64,000 nucleotides of DNA from Stenopsyche tienmushanensis (GCA_008973525.1 WACJ01000549.1:1054001-1118000), one strand, 5' to 3'; numbered from the stretch's first letter, positions 22,857 through 35,984 are shown. Numbers and translations: made by a program. The notes: generated by a model from the sequence alone, not told the origin.

Positions 22857-23781
22857 GTTCTCGTCCAGGAACCGTTTTTCCTACACGGCACCATCCCGGG
22901 CCTGGGAAGGAGATCGAAAGTAATTTTTGAAGGCGAACAACCAGGGTCAGCATATACAAGATCTAATTATACCAGCACATACTGTTATCAGTAGTTTGAC
23001 AGCTGCAGTGAAATACATTTGATAATATTCGGTCTGTTGGATCTCGTAGTAGTAATTTCCAATATGGGAACAGTAGCTCTTTGATGTGAACGGAGGCTTT
23101 AATAAGTATCTGCATGTATTTCATATTGAATCGGATTAACCATGATATGCGAGCTTAGTAATCTTAATATTTCACCCCGGCATCGCGGGGGTTTTATTTC
23201 GCGAAATTCGCGCCCCGTGTCAAGCGAACATTATTAATTCTCATTTTATGTCCCCCCATTTTAAATGGGCACCGTAAAGTTCGCAGTAAAATTGCGACGG
23301 GCCCCGACCGCCATGGCGTCCATAAAAACTCAAATTTACCAAAATGGCGAAACGCTGGTTTAAATTAATGAATTACGCTAAGCACTCAGCATTTAAGAAC
23401 TGGAAATACGGTTACAGTAAATTTGTGCCCTGCCTTCCGCAACGACCCCTGGCTTTGAATTATTTATGCTGAACTAACGTCATGTTTGCTCACGCTCTGC
23501 TCTTAGGATTCGTCACTTCTGCATGACTTTATTTGTAGACCAACATTGCCTTGATAGTGTTGCTGTCGATCTTTAAATATTCACGAATCTGAATGCCTAA
23601 AGGATTTGTGTCTCAAATTACTCCTGTAAATGTGGAGGCATTCAAAAATAGTTCGTGGCCTTTTATCCATTTTTAGACGTATTATTTATTAATTATAAAT
23701 AAATTATTGCTTATATACTATATTGATTGCTTTAACGTTTTTATTTAATTTACCTGTCTAAGTATGAAATAAGCAACTCTT
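22857..23781. other. intergenic DNA with a G+C-rich island at 23165-23470
   Basis: The island includes GGCATCGCGGGGG, GCGCCCCGTGTC and GACGGGCCCCGACCGCCATGGC, well above background G+C. It has no ORF of note and no repeat partner in the window. A regulatory role is possible but unproven. Confidence 0.45.
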
Positions 23782-23980
23782 TAATATTTTATATGCATAT
23801 GCATTTAATATTTTTCAAGAACGAATAATCAGCAAACCGGATAACCTACACTCGGATAATCGAGAGTTTACTGTGTATCATATATTATTAATGAGATGAC
23901 CAAAGCGTCTCAAAGTTCGCGGAGAGACGGAGAGAGTATATTGCGTATATCGTACGATTGTATAGATCATTAGATCAAGT
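23782..23980 (+). repeat. pogo/Tigger-like terminal sequence, copy 2, plus flanking shared repeat
   Basis: CTCGGATAATCGAGAGTTTACTG ends at 23873. It aligns with 16812-16896, and the similarity goes on into GATGACCAAAGCG..CAAAGTTCG. Beyond that, AGAGACGGAGAG and CGTACGATTGTATAGATC match the inverted copy at 10850-10920. So three places share pieces of one composite repeat. Confidence 0.55.
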
Positions 23981-26900
23981 GTCTTCTTTGGCTTTTGTAG
24001 GTTTGCCAGCGCATTGCAATCAGATTTATCTCGACATTCGAGAACTTTTACCCATAAATATAGTGGATCATATTTTGGAAAAAAACGAAAAGACTTTGAG
24101 TTTAACCGATGGACATTTTATCTTAAGAAACAACATTTGAGCATATACCGATATGTAAGATTATTTTTATTTTTGTCCATAATGTTGTAGTATCGAAACT
24201 AGTGTCGATGGCCAAATAAAGATCAACTGACAGCAAGCTGTTTGAATATTTGGCTGCTACTAATATTTCTGCCTGCCATAAACATTCATAGGTCAAAAAC
24301 ATTTGACCATCTCAAATAATTACTATTCCTGTTTGTGCCAGAAGATGAATCTTTTGTTGGATATCATTTATCATTGCGTCGACTACGAATTCCCCGAAGA
24401 TCAGTACTTTTTTGGTTATGGTGACGGCTGAAAATCGCTTTTCAGCTGAATATTTTTGACTTCTATTTTTAAATAACTTTAGACTACGATTTATTTTAAG
24501 AACTAACTAAAAATTGAAATTAAAGCACTAAAGATTTACAAAGGCATGACATTTTAAATTGATAACATTCAGTATGAATGAAATTTACTCTATAATATAT
24601 TACATTGCAGGTCGCTGAAAATATGCATTTACTTGACGTAGATGTAGATTCCATAGTGTTAAGCGCACCGAGTAAATTTTTCAAATTTCTTGTACGTGTT
24701 CCGGTCTTTCAAATATTTGAATTCTTCGATGCTTTTAATAAAATTGCAGAGACGTTCGCCTGCAGCTTCCCTTAAGAATCTTGCAGGTATTTCTTAAGTA
24801 AATTATATAGTATTTGCTTTAATAGCATGTGATAAACGTTCAGCAGACTAGTTATATGTCATTGGAAGAGTCTTAGTTTGATAATCTCCTATTAATTTAA
24901 TCAATATTCCGTGATTTCTGTCTGTCTGTAAGGACTCGTATACTTCTAGATTTATTGTTAATTTTTGCTTTTAAATTAGTTTTTAAGACATTTATGGTTG
25001 GATTGACAATTTTCAAACTTATTTTCTTACATCAGATCAGTTGCTATAACATCTTAAGTCATTTCACTATTTCTTTGTATCAAATTTGATTGATTTCTTT
25101 GCACAATGTTTTCATTATTGTGATTTTGAAAATTGATTTAAAACGTGGTAAAACTTTTAACTATTGTTTTTTTTATTGATCCATTATATTGCTAATACAT
25201 TAATGTAGCGAAAAACTGGCAAATTCGATGGTCTTACAAATCTCCAATGATGTGGTACTATGTTCTTTAGAGTAAGTTATCGTGCAATAAAGGCTCCCGC
25301 TTTTTTTTTTTTTTTTTTAGATTTTTTTTTTTCGCTAGATAATAAACAGGATGCCATTTAAGGATAGTTGATAAATTCCTAAATGGCTTCTAGTTCAATC
25401 AGTCTAGTCGGATGTGAATGTAGAGATACGAAAATTGAGATTGTACCTATGTATTTATTTGCTATTAGTTTGATATAGAATAAATGAACATGACCATGAG
25501 ACACTCTGATGACAAGGATATTAAAATGAAGATCATTATTTAATATAGCTTGTTATTATCTGATCAGAAGTGATGATGCAGTCTCTGTGAACGACGAAAA
25601 GAGAATCGGTCAACATTTTTAAAAATTACTTTTTGTTGCCAAACCAAAAGAAGATTACTGGAAGTGATTCAATGGTAGCTTAAATTTGTTGATTGATTTG
25701 TTTTTAGATCAAGTTCAAATTGAATGTACATGTACATGTCCATGTACAAAAGCTCAGTTCTAAAATAATTACAAACTGCAAGGTTATTCTGAAATTTGTA
25801 GTAATGATATTTGATTCTACATGAATTACAGCCTCCCGCCATTACTCTTTATATGTAATATTATATATGATGGATGAAAGCTTGACATGGAATGTTAAAA
25901 CGCTTATGCTGCGGCTTTCGCTCTTCGGCTCGAAAAGATTCGGCTAAATAACGCGAAAATAAAATGTGCCTTTTAAACGGCGGTAACGACTCAAATTATA
26001 AATGGTTTTTGGGCTGGTGCCTTCATCAAACTCACTTTTGATGGAATATGTAATTTCGTTTCGCTTATCCACGTGAAATTGCTGAACTTCCGTCGGCGCA
26101 AAATGAGTTTGAAATATTCAGATTTTTTGCATTCGCCAGCGACGAACATAAAAGTATGGAAAGAAAGGGGCAAAAAATACAAAATGCATTTTGATTGCTG
26201 TAGCATGAAATATTCAACGATACGTGGCATAGGAGCATTTCTTTAAATATGTAGCTTTAAGTATGTAATCGTCTGTAGAATTTACAGACATTCCTCGCTC
26301 CAGAACTACGCCGCTCTACTAGCTTGGAACGAATATCCCTGGAGACTTTTTAGGTCAAATCTCTATTACATTGCTTCTATTTTCTCTACGAACTGGAGCA
26401 AATATTACTTTTCACACGTTCAAATAATTTATGCCATATATCAAATTAAATATGACACATGCATGGTTTCTACGGAATTAAATTCCAAATAACTGCGTTT
26501 TACGCCATCACAAATCTCAATGGACTATTGCCGATTTCTTAAGCATTGTTTTTAAAATAAATCTGTCTTACAATTTTATATATAATATATATGACATATC
26601 CTTACTAATATACATGAATGTTTTTCATAGTGGCATTAATATTTTGTGATAAAATCTGTTTTTTAATATCAATATATGAACAGCAAAAATCTTTGCATTT
26701 TCATTTAAGTAAAAGCTCTTCACGTTACTATGTATTTTTGCGAATGTTCATGGGAAATGTGACAGTATTTTAATATTTTCTTGGAATGTCCACCATATGA
26801 TTTATATTTTCTATTCATAGCTTATAAGTGCATATTTTTGAAAGTGTGAGCTTTTTAAAACAGGAGAAATTTTTAACAATACATTTTATAGAAGTCAGTT

Positions 26901-28380
26901 CAAATGTTTGATATAGTAGATTAAAAAAGTCGGACTTTCACATGATGAAGCTTAGCTTTGTGTTACATTAGAGATGAAAAATATGATTTTGGAATTTGCA
27001 CGGGGAAGTTTGCTTCATCCAGTCTGCTCATTGGATTTGACACCAGTGAACAGTAGGCTTCTATTTCTATAAACTAGTTCGATATAATATTTCTGGAACA
27101 TCATTTCCTTCATAATGACAGATTCATGGTTGCGGACTACCTGCTTTTAATCCGATAGGAGATTTGAAATATCGGTTAGAATTTCGAATAATTACTGTTC
27201 GCGATCAAATACCCCTTTTTAAAAAGTAGTCAAACATATATATATATACATGAATCTTAAAAACTTCGTTACTTAAATAAATGGATTCGATTTATTTTAA
27301 ATTTCAAAGCGAGCGAGTTAATTTAAATGGATGTATTTAAATCTAGATCGTGATTTTTTTAGCGTTTTATAATTCAAACTTATGTCAAAAGTTTAAATCA
27401 AATTTGCTTCGTTCTACATTCGACATCCTCTCTAGACTATTCGCAAATTAATTATTTAAAAATATCCGGGTGTCGTTTCGCTGTAGTTGTAGGAGCTGTA
27501 AAATTCCCCTGCGCGGTATCTCTCGTTGCAAGTGAAATGTTTCCATCCATTTACGATGCAGTTAAGATGAAGAACGGAAGTGCCATGAATAATGCATGGG
27601 GCCGTCGAACGTCGTGAAGTGGCCCTCATTATGCTACACGAGTCCAGAATGGGGGCCCCAAATCGATGTCTTTTCAATGAGGATCTTCGTGCTGGAACGC
27701 TAGGCCTCGATTAGGTCCCCTGCTCCAGAATTGCTATTGCCACAAGACCCGTGATCGTCGAATACAAGACACCATTATAATTTGCATCTCAATGAAGTTT
27801 ATTATACGATGATCGGGGTCTGGAGCAACTTGCCGCTGATAGGCAATTTTGGACAGCTTTATAATCTACATATGCATGCTGATAGGTTTTTATCTCTTTT
27901 TTATGACTTTTTGTCTATTTTTCGGGTTATTTTTTATATCCTCAGATAATATTAGCACTCTTGGTGCCAGATAACGATATATCGGTGGTGATGATACTTG
28001 CAAAAAGTGCCAACGTCGATATATCGTCGTGTGCGCGATGGCACATTCAACTGAAGATTTAGCAAATGAAATTCAATCAAGTCACTAACGTGAGAAATTA
28101 TTTGTTTTGGCATTTTAAATAAACAAATATACCCTTAGCCTCCTTTTGCTCGGGTTTTTGGCACGGTTTTAGAGATTAGGTTATATTTTAATTGAAAACT
28201 TTGTAAATTGATTTGATTTTATAAATATGTTTTGAAACTACAGCCGTACACACCGACTTGAGAAACGGAGTTTGTTTTTTTCTGGAACAGAAAATGAAAA
28301 AAAAAAGTGTATTGCCTAGCTTGTCGCCATCATATAATGGAAATACTACAGATTCTAATCTGTAGTGAGCCAATCGCTTT
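23981..28380. other. intergenic DNA with low-complexity tracts and one balanced island
   Basis: A 60-codon open frame (23958-24140) is unrecognised. T runs occur at 25301-25318 and 25322-25332, an (AT)n tract near 27238-27248. The island 27470-27790 is balanced in composition and holds a stem formed by ATAATG..GGGGCC (about 27591) and GGCCCTCATTAT (about 27620). No gene is supported. Confidence 0.5.
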
Positions 28381-30090
28381 TCTTTTTTTTTTTTTTTTTT
28401 TCGAAGGAGGGGAATTTTCAAGAAGACGCCTCCTTCTGAGTTAGTGTGAGGTTTGACTAAGCATTGGTAATGCGTCTCGCTAGTATTTGACTGAGCATCA
28501 CTAGACTCACTAAACCCCTCCTCCGGTTCCGCCGCCACCCGGCTACCGCGAAGTATTGCTCTAGGGTGGCGGTATGTGTCCCTCTAGGGCCTCGTGTTAA
28601 CGTGAATTCTTCACGGTTCTTCTATTCTTGATATATCTCTGCTGGGTTTTCTCGCTCATGGGTTGAGGAGGAGGAGGATGCTTCGGTGCGTGTCCGACGT
28701 CTCAGTCGTTCAGCATCCTCCTTCTGCAGCATAACGCACGCGACGTATCTGGACAACGCGTTCCATGCCCTGGCATTGGTTAGCATCGTAGGGACCATGT
28801 TGCTGGGAGTGAGTGAATTGACTTCAAGCTCCTCCCGCAGTGTGTCCCTCTCTGTGCTCCAAGCCGGGCAGTCGAATAGCGTGTGCACGGCATCGTCCAG
28901 CTCCGCTCCGCAGTGGTGACAATTCGGACCGGCCTCTTTTTGAATCCTGTGCAGGTAGCTACCAAATCAGCCATGCCCAGTGAGTGCCTGGGTAAGGTGG
29001 TAGCACAGCTGACCGTGTTTCCTAGCTGTCCAGGGCTTAAGGTCAGGGATGAGCCGATGGGTCCATCGACCTTTGGTGGAGCTGTCCCATCGGGACTGCC
29101 ATTCCACCATGGTGGACTGCCTAGCTCTTTGCCTGGTTTCCCCGGTGCGTATAGCTTTCCTTTCTTTTGCGAGCAGGTCGATTGGCGGAATGGCAGTCAG
29201 TGCCAGGACTGCGTCTTCTGACACTGTGCGATATGCTGCTGCGACTCTGATCGCGCTTCTCCTTTGTACTCTAGCCAGATTGAGCTTGGCCCTTTCGAAG
29301 TGTAGTGCCTCGGCCCATATCGGAGCTCCGTACAATAGTACCGAGTGCACCACCTCGTTATATAGTCTTCGACGGTTTGTCTTAGGGCCACCGATGTTAG
29401 GCATCAACCTAGCTAGACCTTCCGCAATACTAGCCGCCTTTGTTGCGGCCTTCTCCGTATGTGTAACAAAACGGAGCTTATCGTCAATTTCAACCCCCAA
29501 GTAACGGATGGATCTTAAGAACTTGATCTCACAGTTCTCGATACTCAGAGGTGGGGGCGCAAGCTTTCTTCGCCTAGTAAAGAAGATGGCCTCAGTCTTC
29601 TGGGCGGCGAGCTGCAGTCCAGCCCCCGTCAACCAGTTCCTGACCCTCCTTAGCGTGTCTTCGCAGATTATTTCGAGGTACTCCGTTTTGGCGGTGACTA
29701 GTATTGCGACGTCGTCAGCGAAGGCGACCATTTTGGCGCCCTCCATGAGCGGTGTCCTCAATAAGTCATCATACATTGCGTTCCACAGGGTGGGTCCGAG
29801 CACCGAACCCTGTGGGACTCCCGCGGTGACTGGTCTTTGTTTGCTCGTCCCGTCGGCTTCTATATATATTAGTGTCCTCTCGTGCAGGTAGCTCTCCACC
29901 ATTCTGGTTAAGTATGGCGGGACGTCAATTTCCTTCAAGGCCCTGTTTATCAAGTTCCATCTTGCGGAGTTGAAGGCGTTCTTGACGTCCAAGGCTATCA
30001 TTACTACGTGTTTACTTGCCTTGATACTGCCACCCCACGCCTGTTTCACCGTGTCAACGACCTCGGTGACAGCGTAATCGCTTGGTCCAT
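28381..30090 (-). mobile_element. 5'-truncated R1-clade non-LTR retrotransposon with poly(A) tail
   Basis: Read on the - strand: the reverse transcriptase core with IALDVKNAFNSARW (first catalytic Asp block), AGVPQGSVLGPTLWN, and FADDVAIL (the FADD catalytic box); then YLGVEIDDKLRF, YGAPIWAEAL, and a C-terminal CCHC knuckle (CHHC-x8-H-x4-C, about 28870-28925). The frame is open from about 30090 down to an in-frame TGA at 28967-28969, then continues in the same frame to a stop near 28622. A single nonsense codon thus breaks the ORF (GHG-stop-FGSYL). The 3' UTR ends in a poly(A) tail, seen as a T run at about 28382-28401 on the + strand. Endonuclease and ORF1 are missing, as expected from incomplete reverse transcription. 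A target duplication was not identified. Confidence 0.88.
28622..30090 (-). pseudogene. R1-clade ORF2 (RT thumb-to-C-terminus), one nonsense codon
   Basis: About 490 codons of the second ORF of the element, encoding reverse transcriptase. The first reliable family residues are AVTEVVDTVKQAW; residues further upstream (toward 30142) are read-through from flanking DNA. The catalytic pair in FADD is intact. The TGA at 28967-28969 replaces what should be a sense codon between GHG and FGSYLHRI. With only one visible lesion this copy is young compared with the other retroelement relic at 6705-7535. Confidence 0.85.
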
Positions 30091-30091
30091 C

Positions 30092-30530
30092 TAGTGCTCC
30101 TGATATCCAATTGTTTAAAAGGTTTACGACGAACTGGGACAAAATTGATGAAAGTGATTACAAAACATTAATTTATGATATTACAACTCTAAAAAATTAT
30201 AGAAAATGTTGCTGCAGACAGGATTTATTTTGCTCAAAAACAACTTCAAGTGTATCAACCTCGAGTTGACTGTAAAGAGCTACTGAATGTTTCCATCATT
30301 TACTTGGGAGGAATTTCTGAAAAATGAGTTGCATTTAGGAGGCTTGCTGGTCTTCACTGTGCTAAATAGATAGCTAAAACTATATATTGCTTGAAGATGT
30401 TCCTATTTAAACATCAGTTTAAACTGACAAAAAAGGAAGAGAAAACAGTGAGAGATATATTATATGTATTTTTACAGTCAAAATTCACGAGCTTCGGCAA
30501 ACCGAATCAAGTAAAAGATATTTTTTAAAA
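30092..30530 (+). pseudogene. degenerate repeat-encoded protein split by the R1-clade insertion
   Basis: The + strand reads PDIQLFKRFTTNWDKIDESD, then KTLIYDITTLKNY. After a one-base shift near 30200 it reads VAADRIYFAQKQLQVYQPRV, DCKELLNVSIIYLGGI, stop, LAGLHCAK, stop, IAKTIYCLKMFLFKHQFKLT and KKEEKTVRDI. The layout (DCKELL..IIYLGG, then H-A-K-W-like and KTIY-LK-FLF--QF-LT--E) matches an arthropod repeat-encoded protein family that I recognise only as a pattern and cannot name. It begins exactly where retrotransposon homology ends. Two stops and one frameshift make it a relic. Confidence 0.5.
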
Positions 30531-32436
30531 TAAAAATCGCATGCTGTGCCATGTCAAGGATTTAACGAGTAATAAATAAGAAAACATGGAAATAGAGAGA
30601 ACAAACATATGTATTTTTATTGACCACTTGAAATATGTTTTGAGCTGAGGTGTGCATATTCATACAAAACGATTTTAGCGTATATGAAAGAAATTGGCCT
30701 TTTGATGCTCGTTATAACCGAGTTTGTTCACATAATTAAACCGAGTATATTATAGGCAATAGCTATTTTAAAATACAATAAATGGTGGCAAGCCACGAAG
30801 CGACTGTAAGTCTTTGTATTATGGCAGAAATAATGACATGTATAATTAGGTATTATTTTCATATTAAATTGCGATTTTCTATTTTATTAGTTTCGAAGTA
30901 AATTCTTCGTCAGAGAATATATAATATTATTAATGGCTTTTATGGAGCTTTGCGATCACTGTATGCTGAAAATTTAATTTTGCAGTCGCTCACCCGATGG
31001 AAAAGTGAATTTCAGCGGAGTGCTCAAACTAGTGCCAATATTAATTACGACTATGTGCATCCTTAAAATTTTCAAAGAGCCCTTATTTAGCACATTTTTT
31101 TATCGATTCAAAATTGTTGAAAGCTTCAGGATGGGAATGTCAATTTTGCCTTCTCTAATAAAGGAGACGTGATAAATATTCAAATGGCGGATAAAGTAGT
31201 TTTATATTAAATGTGAAGATCTCTATTCAGAGGAGGCGAATCGAAGGTTGAAACACTTGAAGAAAGCGAACGACCTGGACCTAATGCAAGGACCCTGTTA
31301 AAGCTCCTCGCAAAGTGTTACGATTGGCGCCACTTAGGGCCTTGGTATGTTTATTTCACCTTTGTTAGTTTGTGCGCGTGAAAGCTTCACGAGGACAGTA
31401 TCCTTTGGGGCTGATATCAGGGGTGATCAACTTCCTGGCACAATGCTCCGGCCAGATTTATTAGCTTAAGTGCTTAGCTGTCCATAAGCTTATTTCATCT
31501 TGCCTCGGCTTAACGCTAGGATGCCTTCGGACAAAAGTGATCCTGTCTTTCCGTCGAGATTCGGGATGAGTGACATTGCTCTCAAGGATCCTTTTGTATC
31601 TAAATATATTTAAATGAGGCGTTGTGATTAGCGGGATGGAAACATTTAGTCATGTGCGAAGACATGTTATCTTCTGATACTAAAATAAGCACGAGATATA
31701 AAAATAACATTCATCGTCGATCCAAGAGATTTAAATTTTGCCAAAATAATTAATTAGATTTTACATCAACCGCATACTTCAACAAGCTAACAAGTTTTAC
31801 ATGCGAAAGCGTCAACTAACGTAATTGATTTTCAGAAATTCTTCGTTCGTTTCTCAAAGTACATGAAGCCTAAATATAACCATTTAAAATATTTAATCGC
31901 CACAAAATGAGCGTTATTACATACAAAGCTTACGTACGCTTTCAAAAGTCACCACTCCAATTCGCTACACACCGGCGATGAAAAGAAAATACACATGAAA
32001 GGAAATTCATTTTCAGTCAGACGTGAAATTTATTAAGGGTTGCTAAGAGTCGAATGAGAATTTATGTATTTAAGTTGAAGCTATATTGTACATGTGTAAG
32101 CGAAGAACGTTAATCTCAAGTTCATGTGATGCTTCTTCCGAAGTAAGGGACTCAGGTGGTTCACTCTGCACGAAATGTAAGACTGTTTGGTGCTTCGACA
32201 CTTTAAATTTACCATTTTAAGATAACTGCATGAATTCTCTAAGAGAATATTCTGATCCGGGCAAAAGTATAAAAAATATCTAAAATACGAATTTTATAAA
32301 ATAAGAGATTTTTTGGTAGCGAAACATGTGGTTGAAATTAAGATTTGAATTGGGTCTTGCAGAGATCAAAAACGTATAAATCTAGAGATAAAAATGTATT
32401 TAATGTGATGGTTTTTCATTGCTGTTCATATAATTG
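30531..32436. other. intergenic DNA
   Basis: A+T rich, with a more balanced stretch at 31240-31570. No ORF of note and no recognised repeat. Confidence 0.5.
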
Positions 32437-32978
32437 TTAACACACTTTAAGCGGGACATCTAGTAATTGGTTTCTTCACAATTGGTGCTGTAATAAGGAT
32501 ACGTATTACTGTGTTATATTTATTTATCCTAGCATACTGATAATCCTCCACGGGTTGAGATGCTATCAAAATATATACATCGAGCGTTGTTATTAGGACA
32601 AAATATATTATCTTTTGAGAAGCACTGACAAAAAATATTTGCCCAAAGACTGTATCGCATGTGTGCAGTCCATAAAATATGCTAATTTTATCGTATTTTT
32701 TTAAAATGAAATTTTACTTTATAAAAATAAGTACTTTCAAGATTCGTTCGAAAAATAAGTATTGAACTAATATAATCGCCCCCCACGAGTTTAAAAAGTA
32801 ATAACTAATAAAATAGCTTAAAAGTCGAATACATTTTTTTTTCTGCAATAATTTAATATTTGGTACTTTTTACATTATAGAGAATTTTACATGAGGTTAT
32901 TTTATCGCACATGATGCCTAGTTTCATTCGTTAATATGGCGAGTTCACGATCGTCAGCACCCGTCTAAAATGTGTTAA
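32437..32978. mobile_element. TTAA-flanked non-autonomous DNA element, family P1, copy 1 (542 bp)
   Basis: It begins TTAACACACTTTAAGCGGGAC and ends, read backwards, TTAACACATTTTAGACGGGTG: inverted termini of about 20 bp lying on TTAA at both edges. A TTAA target with CAC-type ends fits piggyBac-like elements; Kolobok also uses TTAA. No ORF. Interior words are shared with copy 2 at 49513 (AGTATTGAACTAATATAATC, GACTgtat...TGTGTG..TCCATAA). Confidence 0.75.
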
Positions 32979-33217
32979 ATTAGGACTTTAAATCATATAT
33001 CAATATGTATTTTCTCAATAATGCTCTATAATAAATGGATTACAAATCAGAGATGTACTATATGGAAAAATCTGAGTCTTGATTATTTAAGTTAATCTGG
33101 CTCGATATTTTCTTTTTCTTTCCAAAGTACTTGTTAGCAATTTTATTTACAACTTATTCGGCTTTCTAGTTTTTTCCTCTATTCAATTTTGACACAATGG
33201 AAATTGTTAGCTAAAAG

Positions 33218-33450
33218 ATTAACTTGCGTTTGTGTAATATATAAAAAGTGCTGTTGGTTGCTTTGTACTCTGTATACATACAGTCAATGTGGCGCATGCG
33301 CGTGGTGTGTCTATGTATGACTGAGAAAATAAAAACGATTCTCCCTCTCTTTCTGACCAGCTGCCGCTTGGAGTTTCACTTTTCGTCTCATTCAGTCCAA
33401 TTTACCCTATCGCGCTTATAGAAATTTTATGTCAAAAAATATACAAGTGA
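33218..33450 (+). repeat. dispersed repeat B, copy 1
   Basis: Shares with 53112-53345, in the same order: GCGTTTGTGTAATATATAA, GTGTCTATG, CTCTCTTTCTGACCAGCTG, CGCTTGGAGTTTCACTTTT, CATTCAGTC and a TCGCGCTTATAGAAATTTTA stretch. No coding content. About 230 bp; class unknown. Confidence 0.65.
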
Positions 33451-35980
33451 TGTGCAAAAGTTCATTTAAATAATTGCAAGCAAAGAAGCATCCATCATAA
33501 AAACAACTAGTTTGTTTTTTGTGTTTATTTAAAGATGGAAATTGATCAAATTCAATTTACATTGGATCCCATCTGCCGCTATTATTTTGGTAGTTTGTTT
33601 GCTATGCTGTTTTCATTTTCAATTGTATATGAAGCAAAACTTTGAATAAATTTGAATTTTCTAGTAAACTGATTTAAATTAGTTTGGTCAGCTTTGAATA
33701 ATATGAATCTAGGAAAGGCCATCTAGACGCCCGGCGGTAATGCTGCATGCTGCAAGACATGAAATAATTTCAAAGTGTATTCCATATTTATATTTCATAA
33801 GTTAAGTTTTGTTTCTCGTCTTTAGTTTGATGAGTTTTCTCTATTTACTTTGCCCATATTTTGCTTTATCGAATTTCGGTCTTAATCAAAGAAATTATGT
33901 TTGGGGTGCCTGTTGTTATTGCCGAGTAAACATTATAGTAGATCGTTAGGGCTTTAAACTACAAGGGAGCCATTAATTGGCCACAGACAAGTTTGACGAT
34001 AAGCATGATTAAAGCCCGCACGTACACCGGCTTGGGGCCCGCAAGCCGAAGGTTGGCGGTACAGGCATTCAAATATTCGGAACTGATTTGAATCTGGCAA
34101 ACGTGCGTCTAGTGTTTGCGTAGCTTAGTGAAATATCTCAGGCGAAAGGTTGACATGCTCCGGTAATAGGTTCGGCTTAAGTCGCGAGAATCCGTGTTAA
34201 GTACACCGGATCAATGGATAAGAATAATACTGTAGGCCAAGGGAGGTCTACAAATCCAACAGTACTTTAAACACAAATAAAGGCCCAAATGTAACTTACA
34301 TTCTGTACGAGGTGGAAATCCATTTTGGGGGGCGTGCGAGTCTACGCACTACTTCCTTCGTCAAGTACATTCAATCCCGCTCGATCCCTTTTATTTTGAC
34401 TTCAAATAATGCCTGAGAAGAGATGTATTAAATAAGGGATGAAATAATACAACCATGTATCTGGGGTTTTTGCTCGACAGTATTAAAGTTGTATTTATCA
34501 ACAGGGGGACCCAAATTATTAATTAATTTCTCGTCATTGTCGAATTTAGTTCAATGGAGATTTATTACAGACTTTAAATTTGACGAAACATCAAGCCCTT
34601 TACCAATTTTTTTATATGAAGATATTTTTATGTAACCCTTAACTAACATACAAAATTATCCAAAATATTGTTTAAGGTGAAAGTTAATCGATAAAAAACA
34701 GTTTGAAATCATGCAAATATTACTTTCAGCGGTATAGAAGGTGTTAGCATTATGAATTGAAAAGATAGATACATCACAACTGCAATAAAAATTCGTTTAG
34801 CCAGAAGTTTAGTCCTCTTTATTTGCTTCTATAGAGTCAAAATAAATAGTTAACTTATTCAGATCCGCTCACTCGAAAACGCGTTTTATAAACGAATCGG
34901 AGAAATTTTAAAATTTCTTTGTGTTCCTTCTCATAGAAAATAGATAAGCACCCCATGCATATAAAATTGCGAAGAAGGTTTATTTGAGAAATTTATAAGA
35001 AAATCACATATCTAGAAAATAATAGTCCAGCGGTCAAATGACCGCTTAGCGCAAGCAAAAAAGGAGCTAAAACATGAATTGATAACAAATATGTATATTT
35101 ACTAAGTAATTTATATATTTCTATAGATTTAACCCAAAAGCGTAAATTATCCAAAGCCTATATGCGTTAGTTTATTAGTATTTATGATTGAATTCGAGAT
35201 ATATATCTGTTATGCAGGGATATCGGAGATGTCCCGATGGCGGGCGATACGCTCAAGATGGCAAATTGAATAAGCAAATGAGATGTTCATTCATTTGGGT
35301 AAGAAAGCTAATATGTATTCATGGGGAGGCTCGGATTCGACCATAATCTTAATGATATGTATAAGGTTGTTTTAGCGCATACGACTTTAGTCTGCGGAGG
35401 CCTCGGGGACTCGCTATCTGGGCCCTCCCCGGGGGCCAAAGATGGGTCGGTTAGATTTGAAAGAAGGTCTCCAGATAAGGAGTAATTACCGGGGAATTAC
35501 ACTGTACAGCGAGTAGTACCGGGTCCACATGGGACCCGGGACCGGGAACGGTCAACTAAGCCCCCGTCTCCGATAGCGGTCGTTCTATAGTTCCGCTAAA
35601 CACCGTACACCTACGCTATTTTAAGAGCTTTTCCCTTATTACGGTAAGATTACCCTTGTAGCCACCGAGATACCTTTCACGATACAGACAAATATCTATT
35701 GTCTTACATATGCTTATATCACATGTTTGTCATATAAACGTATCGTCGTTAACCTTTTAACTTTTATATTTATTTATTATATTTGAGCAAATTTTGTGTT
35801 TAGCAAATATGAAACAAGTAAAAGAACGAATCATTATAATCGAAATAAACTTGAGTATCAGCGACTAACTGGTGAGTCGCTAGGTTTTTTGGTAGAAGAA
35901 AAAAATAATACTTAAAAACTGTTTTGCTAGGGACTATGAAATGACGGATTTTAAAATCTTCTTTGTTCAGCGTAATCTAG
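33451..35980. other. intergenic DNA with balanced islands at 33990-34390 and 35200-35640
   Basis: No gene is recognised. Two small palindromes stand out: AGCGGTCA-AA-TGACCGCT at 35029-35046 and CGGGTCC-ACATG-GGACCCG at 35520-35538. The islands have no ORF and no repeat copy in the window. Confidence 0.5.
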
Positions 35981-35984
35981 CAAT

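Noticed and set aside
25301..25332. Long T runs that could be a retroposon poly(A) tail
   Set aside because: No retroposon body could be recognised on the - strand side and no target duplication is visible; left as low-complexity sequence.
27589..27635. Possible microRNA hairpin
   Set aside because: The stem is only about 12 paired bases with a bulge and a 17-base loop, too short and with no known miRNA seed recognised.
29049..29891. + strand open frames of 127-151 codons
   Set aside because: They are antisense shadows of the R1-clade reverse transcriptase on the - strand.
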